In this document: positions 1 to 6,357 of the stretch, one piece after another
Layout: each line of letters begins with the position of its first letter
Position numbering within the stretch: the stretch's first letter is position 1
Source of the DNA: Bacillota bacterium
GTDB lineage: Bacteria; Bacillota_E; Sulfobacillia; Sulfobacillales; JAIMBI01
Direction: 5' to 3'
DNA length: 14,321 nt
NCBI GenBank assembly: GCA_021828405.1
Contig: JAKARZ010000046.1
Span: forward strand, 1-14,321
Notes under the pieces: model-generated
The model's database searches: none
What the model saw: only the letters and a program-made list of their open reading frames with translations
What the model was told of the DNA's origin: nothing
Translations under genes and position numbers: made by a program

Positions 1-1459
1 CGATCTTGCGCTCCAGTGTCTTGAGAAAGCGCGGGTCGTCCGCGAGCACGAACCCATACAGCGGCAGCGTCAGCAGCGCGGCGTCCACCGTATCGCCGCC
101 AAAGCGCTGGGTGTAGATACCGAGCGCGGCGTTGAAGCCCTCGGACTCCACACGGGCGTGCACCGCCTCCGCGGCCGCGTGGTAGCGTGCTGCCGTCTCG
201 ACGCGGCCCGCCGCGCTGAGCAGGCGGGACCCATATTCCAGCGACACCCAGCACATCACCTTGGAGTGCGTGTAGTGGTCGTCCTGCCCCCGGAACTCCC
301 ACAGGCCGCAGTCCTTCGCTTCCCAGTTGCGCGCCACCCACTCCAGCAGAAACTCCAGCGCGTCGACGTAGCTCACCAGCCACTCCCGGTCGTGGCAAGT
401 TTCATGGTAGCGCCACATCGCCCACACCAGCGCGCCCTCGATGTCCAGCTGGAGCTGGCCCGTGGCCGCGTTGCCGTCGCGCACGGGGCGCGACCCCCGA
501 AAGCCGTTTAGCCAGTTGAGGTCGCGCTCGTACCGAATCAGGGTGCCGTCCACCCGAAAGAACGGCGCCTTAAAGGGTTTGCCCTGCAGGTCCACCGTAT
601 TGATGAAAAAGTCGATGATGCGCCGCGCGGCCACGCGCTCCCCCGCCACCAGGAGCGCCTCCGCGGCGTAGCAACCGTCGCGCACCCAGGCAAACCGATA
701 GTCCCACTGGCGCTCTCCCCCTATCTGCTCCGGCAACGAGGTGGTGGGCGCCGCCACGATGGCCCCGTTAGTGCGATAGGACAAGCCGTGCAGCACAAGC
801 AGCGAGCGCTTCAGTTGCGCAAGAAACGGGCCTTGGTACGTGGTCGCCGCCAGCCGCTGCCAATACTGTACATTGCGCTCGAGACCATGACCGGCCTCGG
901 CCTCGGGGTCAATGTCCAACTCCGGCGAATGGCTGTCGGGGTGGTGGATGAGCCGCACGTCGTAGGTGCCCGGCTCCAGCGCCCACGAATCGGTGGAAGG
1001 GATGTACCGCGCCCCCTGGCCGGTCAGCATCAGTTGCAGCGACTCCCCATCGGTCGGATCCTCAAACATGGCGCCAGTGTCGGTCAGCGTGAGTCCCGCC
1101 GCAATCAGGCCATTTTGAAAGACGGGGCGAATTACCAGTTGCAACGGCAGATCGCTCACCACCACGCGGTGCAGTTCCTGGCTGCCAATCGCGAGATAGT
1201 CCGTGACGGTGGCGTCGCCGGTGGCCCCTTCCGTCGCCGTGTAACGCGTCTGCAGGATATTGGTGTCTTCGATATAGTGCTGTTCCGTGCTGTGCGGCAC
1301 GGTCGGCTTAATGACAAAGTAGCCGTTCCGGCCGGCGCCCACCAGCTTGGCAAAGACCGCCGGGCTGTCAAAGCGCGGGAAGGGAAGCCAATCCACCGAC
1401 CCGTCCGGAGACACCAGCGCCGCGGTGTGAGAATTTGAAAGCAGTCCGTAGTACTCCAT
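1..1459 (-). CDS. GH15 family glucoamylase/trehalase-like glycoside hydrolase (partial, C-terminus missing)
   Basis: The gene starts at ATG 1459 and is open to the left edge (486 codons seen), so the stop lies outside the window. Residues 1-50 (MEYYGLLSNSHTAALVSPDG, then SVDWLPFPRFDSPAVFAKL) are the typical opening of the N-terminal beta-sandwich of bacterial GH15 enzymes. The (alpha/alpha)6 catalytic domain follows, with WDYRFAWVRDG at 252-262, the segment around E388 (CGLWEFRG) where the family carries its proposed general acid, and HSKVMCWVSLE just after. The catalytic base, expected near the C-terminus, is not visible. GH15 enzymes hydrolyse alpha-linked glucosides: glucoamylase, glucodextranase or trehalase. 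The substrate cannot be told from sequence alone. No signal peptide is visible, so it is probably cytoplasmic. One oddity: residues 339-344 read LDIEGA where many relatives have LDVYGE. It is transcribed divergently from the GT4 glycosyltransferase. The start is supported by homology and by a promoter placed immediately upstream. Confidence 0.9.
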   Translation of the reverse strand, partial: MEYYGLLSNSHTAALVSPDGSVDWLPFPRFDSPAVFAKLVGAGRNGYFVIKPTVPHSTEQHYIEDTNILQTRYTATEGATGDATVTDYLAIGSQELHRVVVSDLPLQLVIRPVFQNGLIAAGLTLTDTGAMFEDPTDGESLQLMLTGQGARYIPSTDSWALEPGTYDVRLIHHPDSHSPELDIDPEAEAGHGLERNVQYWQRLAATTYQGPFLAQLKRSLLVLHGLSYRTNGAIVAAPTTSLPEQIGGERQWDYRFAWVRDGCYAAEALLVAGERVAARRIIDFFINTVDLQGKPFKAPFFRVDGTLIRYERDLNWLNGFRGSRPVRDGNAATGQLQLDIEGALVWAMWRYHETCHDREWLVSYVDALEFLLEWVARNWEAKDCGLWEFRGQDDHYTHSKVMCWVSLEYGSRLLSAAGRVETAARYHAAAEAVHARVESEGFNAALGIYTQRFGGDTVDAALLTLPLYGFVLADDPRFLKTLERKI

Positions 1460-1465
1460 GGCTTT

Positions 1466-1494
1466 ATGCTAGCGCGGCGGCAGGCCGGACGCAA
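1466..1494 (-). promoter_or_regulatory. Candidate sigma-A promoter giving a leaderless mRNA for the GH15 gene
   Basis: On the minus strand, TTGCGT (1494-1489) and TAGCAT (1471-1466) are separated by exactly 17 bases. TAGCAT ends 6 bases before ATG 1459. With usual promoter geometry transcription would begin at or within a base or two of the start codon. The intervening AAAGCC is not a Shine-Dalgarno sequence. This is inference from sequence only. Confidence 0.5.
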
Positions 1495-1741
1495 TTGGGC
1501 TCGTGGGCTCACTGGGTCCGAGATGAGGGCCGCCCGTCGGAGGCGCGAGGCTTCGCGCTTGCCAGGCTGGGTCGCGTGCGCGGCGGAAGAAGCGAGGCGA
1601 GCCGTCATCGCGACGGAACTTCCGGTGTCATGAGGGAGGAGGGCCCCTTGGGCATGTCGGGAGCCGACCCCTGGCACTCCCCGGCGACCCGCGGACAGGC
1701 CTAACATGGCCAAGCAGGCCCGAGGCCGCGATGAAACCAGC

Positions 1742-1770
1742 CTCTCTTGGGGTTGTCCGCCCCAAAGGAG
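1742..1770. repeat. Hairpin in the divergent intergenic region
   Basis: An 11-position stem with one mismatch and one G-T pair: 1742-1752 (CTCTCTTGGGG) pairs with 1760-1770 (CCCCAAAGGAG) around the loop TTGTCCG. It is the longest stem in this spacer. There is no T-tract on either side, so it does not look like a factor-independent terminator. It could be part of an RNA structure or an operator. Confidence 0.4.
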
Positions 1771-1844
1771 CTTGTGCAGCCACCGATCCCCCTCTCCGGC
1801 CGCTGCGGGCCGAGGATGATGTCGCGACCCCTCCGGCGGTCGGG

Positions 1845-1850
1845 TACAGT
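1845..1850 (+). promoter_or_regulatory. Candidate -10 element of a leaderless promoter for the GT4 gene
   Basis: TACAGT (4 of 6 matches to TATAAT) ends 5 bases before ATG 1856. The only purine-rich stretch, AAGG at 1851-1854, is one base from the ATG and too close to act as a ribosome binding site. A good -35 box is not visible: TCGCGA at 1822-1827 is a weak match. The geometry resembles that of the divergent GH15 gene. Confidence 0.35.
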
Positions 1851-1855
1851 AAGGT

Positions 1856-2938
1856 ATGAGACAAGCACAGCGCATCGCCATCGTGGTTCGAAAGCTCTCT
1901 GGGCGGGGCGGGATGGAAACGGTCATCCGCGCGGTTGCCGCCGCCGCCGCCGCCGATCCAGAGCCCACCCAGGTTGAGGTGTGGTGCCTCGGGGTGCCCT
2001 TGCGCACCGAGTGGCTCGACGGGCTGCCATACGTAGTCGCCAACATTGACCAGGGAACCGGACGGCGGTTTCAATTGGGGGCCAAGCGGTGGCTGTACAC
2101 TGGCGCCCTCAAGCGTTTTCTCCGCCGGTCCCCGGTCAGCGCCCTCCTGGCCACGGACCCAGTGTTCGTGGCCGCAGGGATGGCGGCGGCGGGTCGGGGA
2201 CCAAGTCGCCCACGTGTGTTTTCATGGCCCCACTTCTCGCTCGACCGCCTCGCCAACATCGGATGGCTCCAAGGCGCCGACGGCCATCTGGCGCTCAGCA
2301 CGCAGATTGCACAACAGATCGAGCGGCTGAACCCGCGCGTCCCGCCTCGCGTGGTGGGAAACCCCCTGCCGATGGCGTCGGCGCCGCTGGTGCTTCCGCC
2401 CCAGGGTCCGGCGCGCTTTCTCTATGTGGGCCGCCTGCAGAATCACCAGAAGCGGATAGACCTGCTGCTGGACGCGCTCGTGCCGCTGCGGGCATGGCCC
2501 TGGGCGCTCGACGTATTCGGCGACGGGCCAGACCGCCCCGCCTTGGCAGCGCAGGCGGACCGCCTGGGGATTGGGGACCGGGTCCAGTGGCACGGCTGGC
2601 AGGCAGACCCGTGGGCCGAAGTAAGTGAGGCCACCGCACTGGTGCTGCCGTCAGACTTCGAGGGGTTTGGCATGGTGCTGCTGGAATCTCTGGCGCGGGG
2701 CATCCCCGTGGTGGCCACGGACTGCGTGGCCGGGCCGCGCGACATCGTGGACTCCGGCGCCAACGGCTGGCTGGTTCCACCGGGAGACGCGCCCGCCCTG
2801 TCGCGCGCCCTGGAGCGCTTTGTGTCGGCGCCGGGCGGCGGCCTCACCCTCTCGGCCCGCGACCGCCAGCGGGACGCGGCCGAGCGGTTTGCGCCCGAGG
2901 TTGTTTGGCGCCGGATGCGTGAGGCCCTGGCGCGATAG
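1856..2938 (+). CDS. GT4-family glycosyltransferase (GT-B fold)
   Basis: This 360-residue protein has the features of a retaining GT4 glycosyltransferase. The N-terminal Rossmann half has a glycine-rich acceptor-side motif, GGMETV at 18-23. A linker (GNPLP) leads to the nucleotide-sugar-binding half, which begins FLYVGRLQNHQKRIDLLLDA and continues DVFGDGPD. The EX7E motif is E269 and E277 in SDFEGFGMVLLES, followed by GIPVVATDCVAGPRDIV. It would transfer a sugar from a nucleotide donor to an unknown acceptor such as cell-surface glycan, lipid or glycogen-like glucan. The GGMET opening recalls the WaaB/RfaG subgroup, but this does not fix the substrate. There is no signal peptide or clear membrane segment. 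Start ATG 1856 leaves the first beta strand (RIAIVVRKL) intact. It converges on pth, with 16 bases between stops, and diverges from the GH15 gene. A joint role in glucan or glycan metabolism is conceivable but only inferred. Confidence 0.9.
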   Translation: MRQAQRIAIVVRKLSGRGGMETVIRAVAAAAAADPEPTQVEVWCLGVPLRTEWLDGLPYVVANIDQGTGRRFQLGAKRWLYTGALKRFLRRSPVSALLATDPVFVAAGMAAAGRGPSRPRVFSWPHFSLDRLANIGWLQGADGHLALSTQIAQQIERLNPRVPPRVVGNPLPMASAPLVLPPQGPARFLYVGRLQNHQKRIDLLLDALVPLRAWPWALDVFGDGPDRPALAAQADRLGIGDRVQWHGWQADPWAEVSEATALVLPSDFEGFGMVLLESLARGIPVVATDCVAGPRDIVDSGANGWLVPPGDAPALSRALERFVSAPGGGLTLSARDRQRDAAERFAPEVVWRRMREALAR

Positions 2939-2945
2939 CATCGGA

Positions 2946-2966
2946 GCCTCGGCCCTACGCCGGGGC
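2946..2966. terminator. Possible bidirectional terminator hairpin between convergent genes
   Basis: GCCTCGG (2946-2952) pairs with CCGGGGC (2960-2966) in seven pairs, one of them G-T, with a 7-base loop holding the pth stop codon. It lies just after the glycosyltransferase stop. No T-run follows on either strand, so a factor-independent role is doubtful. Confidence 0.3.
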
Positions 2967-3524
2967 GGCTCCGTTGAAGCGATTCATGGCCGCCTCCACG
3001 CCTTCGTCCAGAACAACTGCGAGGGCTTGACTGGCTGCGGCCACCGTGCCGTCCCAGTCCTGATCTTTGGGCAGTCGCGTCAGCACCCAGTCGATAGCCC
3101 CCATCCCGGGCTCGGTGGGGCGCCCGATACCCACCCGCAGGCGGGTAAACTGGTCCGTGCCCAGCGTGTGGATCAGCGACTTCAACCCGTTGTGGCCACC
3201 GCTGCCACCTCCCGGCCGGATACGCAGCGCCCGCGGCGGCAAGTCCAGGTCATCGCACACCACCACCAGCTCGTCCGCACCAATCCGGTGGTCGTGGCAA
3301 AAGGGGCCGACGGCTTCCCCCGAGAGATTCATGAAGGTGAGCGGCTTCAAAAAGTGCACCCCGCCAGCTTGGGCCACCTCCGCCCGGCCCCGTGTTTTTT
3401 GAAATCGCAACCCCAAGTGCTGGACGTAGTGGTCCAGCACCATGAACCCCAGGTTGTGATGCGTCCGCTGATACGCCCGTCCGGGATTGCCAAGGCCCAC
3501 CACCAGCCGCACTGGGGGCCGCAT
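2955..3524 (-). CDS. pth: Peptidyl-tRNA hydrolase
   Basis: A 189-residue bacterial-type Pth, close to the family length. The enzyme cleaves the ester bond of peptidyl-tRNAs released from stalled ribosomes and recycles the tRNA in the cytoplasm. Visible signatures are VVGLGNPG near the N-terminus (N13), RTHHNLGF with catalytic His23, KPLTFMNLSG with N66, VCDDLDLPP with Asp91, and GGGSGGHNGLKSLI with H111/N112. I place the start at ATG 3524, one base after the prs stop. A TTG three codons upstream (3533) is in frame and would overlap prs, but ATG gives the usual distance to the GLGNPG motif. The B. subtilis orthologue is spoVC. Pth is the last gene of the minus-strand run. The ctc gene that separates prs and pth in Bacillus is absent, and mfd does not follow. 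Confidence 0.97.
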   Translation of the reverse strand: MRPPVRLVVGLGNPGRAYQRTHHNLGFMVLDHYVQHLGLRFQKTRGRAEVAQAGGVHFLKPLTFMNLSGEAVGPFCHDHRIGADELVVVCDDLDLPPRALRIRPGGGSGGHNGLKSLIHTLGTDQFTRLRVGIGRPTEPGMGAIDWVLTRLPKDQDWDGTVAAASQALAVVLDEGVEAAMNRFNGAAPA

Positions 3525-3525
3525 C

Positions 3526-4470
3526 TCACTCAAACAGCCGCGACACCGACAGGTTCTCGTGCACCCGGCGAATGGCTTCTCCCAAAAGCGGAGCCACCGT
3601 CACCACCCGTGTCTGCCGGGGGGCATTGGTCACGGGAATGGTGTCGGTCACGACCACCGCCCGAATGGGGGCGTGCCCGAGCGTGTCGGCCACCGGGCCG
3701 GAAAACACCGCGTGCGTGGCACACACATAGACAGACTTGGCGCCAAGCTCGAGGACCGCCTCGGCCGCCTTGGCAAGGGTGCCGCCGGTATCGATCTGGT
3801 CATCCACGAACACCACGTTCTTGCCCGCCACCCGCCCCACGACGTTCACCACCTCGGCCACACTGGGCTCCGGCCGCCGCTTGTCGATAAAGCCCAGCGG
3901 GCACTCCAGCTGCTTGGCGAGCTGCCGTGCCCGCTGCATGCCACCGACGTCGGGCGAAAACACCATCACGTTGTCCAAGTTCTGCTCCCGCATATGTTCG
4001 GCCAGCGTCCGGTTGCCAAACAGGTTGTCAACCGGAATGTCGAAAAACCCCTGCAACTGCGGCGCATGCAGATCCAGCGTCAGCACGCGATCGGCGCCCG
4101 CCACCGTCATGAGGTTCGCCACTAGCTTTGCGGAAATCGGCTCACGCGACCGCGTCTTGCGATCTTGCCGCGCATAGCCAAAGAACGGCACCACCGCCGT
4201 GATGCGATGCGCCGATGATCGGCGGCAGGCGTCGATCATCAGCAGCAACTCCATCAGGTTGTCGTTAACGGGCGGACTGGTAGGCTGCACGATGAAGACA
4301 TCGGTGCCGCGGACGTTGTCCTCGATGTTGACTCGAATCTCTCCGTTGGGAAACTTGCCGATGTCGGCCCTGGCCAACTCGACCCCCAAGTACTGAGCCA
4401 GGCGCTCGGCCAACTCCGGGTTGGCGGAGCCCGGGAGCAGTTTTAGTTCGCCTTCCGCTAGTGACGCCAC
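3526..4470 (-). CDS. prs: Ribose-phosphate pyrophosphokinase (PRPP synthetase)
   Basis: A class I PRPP synthetase of 314 residues (B. subtilis Prs has 317). It moves the diphosphate of ATP to ribose-5-phosphate, making PRPP for purine, pyrimidine, histidine and NAD synthesis. The order of motifs is canonical: FPNGEIRVNI (40-49), FGYARQDRKTRSREPISAKL (97-116), the DLHAPQLQGFF segment with His135, SPDVGGMQRAR, the catalytic-loop residues K197-R199 (DKRRP) and the ribose-phosphate loop DDQIDTGGT (223-231; most relatives have DDMIDTAGT). I chose GTG 4470: the frame is open further upstream into glmU, but that part has no homology, and an AAGGGGG lies 13 bases before this GTG. It follows glmU by 31 bases and is almost certainly co-transcribed. 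Its product PRPP is the effector sensed by PurR, encoded in the same run. Confidence 0.97.
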   Translation of the reverse strand: MASLAEGELKLLPGSANPELAERLAQYLGVELARADIGKFPNGEIRVNIEDNVRGTDVFIVQPTSPPVNDNLMELLLMIDACRRSSAHRITAVVPFFGYARQDRKTRSREPISAKLVANLMTVAGADRVLTLDLHAPQLQGFFDIPVDNLFGNRTLAEHMREQNLDNVMVFSPDVGGMQRARQLAKQLECPLGFIDKRRPEPSVAEVVNVVGRVAGKNVVFVDDQIDTGGTLAKAAEAVLELGAKSVYVCATHAVFSGPVADTLGHAPIRAVVVTDTIPVTNAPRQTRVVTVAPLLGEAIRRVHENLSVSRLFE

Positions 4471-4483
4471 GCTGCTGCTTGGT

Positions 4484-4490
4484 CCCCCTT
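4484..4490 (-). promoter_or_regulatory. Ribosome binding site supporting the prs GTG start
   Basis: AAGGGGG on the minus strand lies between the glmU stop and the prs start. Its spacing of 13 bases to GTG 4470 is longer than optimal. No other start codon in this frame lies between it and the conserved N-terminus, so it decides the start. Confidence 0.45.
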
Positions 4491-4501
4491 CTGTCCTGTC
4501 G

Positions 4502-5875
4502 CTAACGGCGCAACTTGCCCGCGAGTCCCCGATGGCTCGCCCAGTCGGGCTTGTTTTCCTGTCGGCTCCGCGCAATGGCCAGCGAATCGGCGGGCACATT
4601 GTGGGTCACGGTGGACCCGGCCGCGACGTACGCGCCCCGCCCCACTTCGACGGGCGCCACGAGGTTCGCGTTGCACCCAATAAACGCATCGTCCCCGATA
4701 AATGAATGGTGTTTCTGCTCCCCGTCGTAATTCACGATCACCGCGCCGGCACCAATGTTGACATGGCTGCCGATGCTCACGTCGCCCAGGTAGCAGTGGT
4801 GGCCCGCCTTCGACCCGAGGCCCATGCGGGCATTTTTCAACTCCACGTAATTGCCGACATGCACATCCCGCTCGAGATACGTCCCGACGCGGCAGTGGCT
4901 GAAGGGGCCGACGTGCACGTGGGCCTCGAGGTGACTCTGCTCCACCACCGCGTGCCGCACCACCCCGTGGTCACCCACCTGGCTGTCGATGATTTCGGTG
5001 TGGGGCCCAATCTCGGCCTGCTCCCCCACCACCGTACGGCCGCGGAGCACGGTGCCGGGGTAGATGATCGTGTCCATCCCCACCTCGACTGCCGCATCCA
5101 CGTACGTGGCCGCCGGGTCGATGATGGTGACGCCCCCGTCCATCAGGCGCTGCAGCGTGAGCTCCCGCTGGACCGCCTCCACGGCTGCCAGCTGTGCGCG
5201 CGTGTTGACGCCCCAGAATCGGCGGGGATCGGCGGCGCGGAGGGTCCCCACCCGGCGGCCAGCGGACAGAAGCGGCTCCAAGGCATCGGGAAGATACTGC
5301 TCGCCATGATGCATGGGGAGCGCCTCCAGGATGTCCGCCAGCGCGGCGCGATCCCAGAGCCCCACCCCCGTATTGATTTCCGTGATGGCCCGCTCGGCCG
5401 GGCCGGCCTCCCGCTCTTCACACACCCGGATGATGGAGCCCTCGGGGCTTCGCACAATGCGGCCGTACCCGGTGGGGTTGTCCACCGAGACCGTTACCAG
5501 GACGGCCGCGCACTGCCCGGGCACCGGCTCCTCCAGCAGCGTCTCCAGCATCGCCGCCGGCACCAGCGGCGCGTCCCCATGAAGCACCAGCACCCGGTCC
5601 ACCGACGCCGGCAGCGCCGCCAGCGCGCGCGCCACGGCGTCCCCCGTGCCGCGCCGCTCCGCCTGGACGACAACGGCCGCCCGATCGCCCACCAGCGCTT
5701 CGACGGCGTCCGCGCCCGGCCCCACCACCACCACCCGGTGGTCCACCGCCAGCCGATCCACGGTGGTCAGCACATGGTCCAACATCGCAACGCCGCCGAC
5801 GGGATGCAGCACTTTGGCCCGATGCGAGTGCATCCGCCGCCCTTCGCCGGCCGCCAGCACGATTACTGCCGTCAC
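4502..5875 (-). CDS. glmU: Bifunctional UDP-N-acetylglucosamine pyrophosphorylase / glucosamine-1-phosphate N-acetyltransferase
   Basis: A full-length GlmU of 457 residues, which acetylates glucosamine-1-phosphate and then couples it to UTP to make UDP-GlcNAc for peptidoglycan. The N-terminal uridylyltransferase half opens with VIVLAAGEGRRMHSHRAKVL (GEGRRM for the more usual GKGTRM; the Lys of AKVLH is kept). It continues with QAERRGTGDAVA and HGDAPLV, the last carrying the metal-binding Asp. The C-terminal left-handed beta helix has KNARMGLGSKAGHHCYLGD, containing the catalytic His after KAG, NIGAGAVIVNYDGEQKH and GCNANLVAPVEVG. The start is GTG 5875, with GGAGG at 5887-5883 seven bases upstream. 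It lies between spoVG and prs, the conserved Bacillota order. The 97-base spoVG-glmU gap could hold a promoter, but I see no good -35/-10 pair. Confidence 0.97.
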   Translation of the reverse strand: MTAVIVLAAGEGRRMHSHRAKVLHPVGGVAMLDHVLTTVDRLAVDHRVVVVGPGADAVEALVGDRAAVVVQAERRGTGDAVARALAALPASVDRVLVLHGDAPLVPAAMLETLLEEPVPGQCAAVLVTVSVDNPTGYGRIVRSPEGSIIRVCEEREAGPAERAITEINTGVGLWDRAALADILEALPMHHGEQYLPDALEPLLSAGRRVGTLRAADPRRFWGVNTRAQLAAVEAVQRELTLQRLMDGGVTIIDPAATYVDAAVEVGMDTIIYPGTVLRGRTVVGEQAEIGPHTEIIDSQVGDHGVVRHAVVEQSHLEAHVHVGPFSHCRVGTYLERDVHVGNYVELKNARMGLGSKAGHHCYLGDVSIGSHVNIGAGAVIVNYDGEQKHHSFIGDDAFIGCNANLVAPVEVGRGAYVAAGSTVTHNVPADSLAIARSRQENKPDWASHRGLAGKLRR

Positions 5876-5972
5876 GCTATCGCCTCCGGTTCATGCTACG
5901 ACCGACATCTTGTCCGTGCCCTAGGATACCAAAACCGCACGGAGAATCTTGGGCGGCACCGCGCACCACACC

Positions 5973-6233
5973 TTACGCCCCCTGCACATCCCGAAACCGT
6001 TCCAGCACAGCCCGCTGAATCCGCTCGCGAGCGCTGGCGGTAATGGGATGCGCCACGTCCCGGTACGCCCCGTCAGCCCCCCGGCGGCTCGGCATAGCCA
6101 CAAACAGCCCGCGCGGTCCCTCAACGACCCGCACATCGTGGACCACAAACTCGTTGTCCAGCGTGACCGACGCCACCGCCTTCATGCTCCCATCCTTCGC
6201 CAGCCGGCGAAAGCGCACCTCGGTGATCTCCAT
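5973..6233 (-). CDS. spoVG: Septation / sporulation regulator SpoVG
   Basis: An 86-residue SpoVG, matching the B. subtilis protein (97 residues) along its length: [20 protein letters not shown], then [29 protein letters not shown] and [17 protein letters not shown]. SpoVG is a small nucleic-acid-binding protein that affects septum formation and sporulation in Bacillus and capsule and virulence genes in staphylococci. The start is ATG 6233, which has a strong Shine-Dalgarno sequence. The frame stays open 24 codons further upstream, but that part lacks homology. The acidic C-terminal tail of the Bacillus protein is missing, as is common in Clostridia. It is flanked by ilvA and glmU. A candidate sigma-H-like promoter lies in the 124-base gap after ilvA, so spoVG may have its own sporulation-linked transcript as in Bacillus. 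Confidence 0.97.
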   Translation of the reverse strand: MEITEVRFRRLAKDGSMKAVASVTLDNEFVVHDVRVVEGPRGLFVAMPSRRGADGAYRDVAHPITASARERIQRAVLERFRDVQGA

Positions 6234-6238
6234 GCTTG

Positions 6239-6247
6239 CCCCTCCTT
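6239..6247 (-). promoter_or_regulatory. Strong Shine-Dalgarno site of spoVG
   Basis: AAGGAGGGG on the minus strand ends 5 bases before ATG 6233. It is among the best ribosome binding sites in the window and fixes the spoVG start against longer readings of the same frame. Confidence 0.8.
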
Positions 6248-6290
6248 GCCGCGTTTTGGCTCGATGCCACCAGCGCCACGTCCGCGCAAG

Positions 6291-6321
6291 AAGTTCGCCG
6301 CCCAACCGGTGCGAGTCCTGC
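6291..6321 (-). promoter_or_regulatory. Candidate sigma-H-like promoter of spoVG
   Basis: On the minus strand, GCAGGACTC and GGCGAACTT resemble the two halves of the B. subtilis sigma-H consensus (RnAGGAwWW and RnnGAATWW), with GAAC in place of GAAT. The spacer is 13 bases, one longer than the usual 11-12. Transcription would begin about 50 bases before ATG 6233. In B. subtilis the spoVG promoter is a model sigma-H promoter, which makes the position suggestive. The match is imperfect. Confidence 0.35.
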
Positions 6322-6357
6322 TCGTTGTCGAAATTTTGGGCACGATTGCCGGCGGCC

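Larger units (their letters stand above)
1460..1855. other. Divergent intergenic region, no gene recognised, rich in hairpins
   Basis: These 396 bases lie between the divergent GH15 and glycosyltransferase genes. Neither strand has a convincing coding frame. Short inverted repeats occur at 1541-1560 (8 pairs, loop GGCT), 1602-1616 (5 pairs, loop ATCGC), 1656-1668 (GTCGG/CCGAC), 1742-1770 (10 pairs with one mismatch, loop TTGTCCG) and 1797-1812 (CGGCC/GGCCG). I compared both strands with landmarks of RNase P RNA, SRP RNA, tmRNA, T-box leaders and the cobalamin, SAM-I, TPP and FMN riboswitches and found none. In a genome this GC-rich some hairpins arise by chance, so a structured RNA is possible but unproven. 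Confidence 0.6.

Noticed and set aside
1500..1815. RNase P RNA, SRP RNA, tmRNA, T-box or a known riboswitch in the divergent spacer
   Set aside because: The size would fit some of these, but the conserved core motifs (for example GGAAAGTCC, the GGAA tetraloop with AGCAGC, GGTGG-ACCGCG) are absent on both strands.
1156..2074. Two overlapping minus-strand frames crossing the divergent spacer
   Set aside because: Both run through the glycosyltransferase or GH15 start regions in the wrong frame and show no domain; the spacer is better read as non-coding.
4706..6043. A 445-codon plus-strand frame opposite glmU and part of spoVG
   Set aside because: Antisense shadow of conserved genes; low-complexity His/Arg/Pro-rich translation and no motif.
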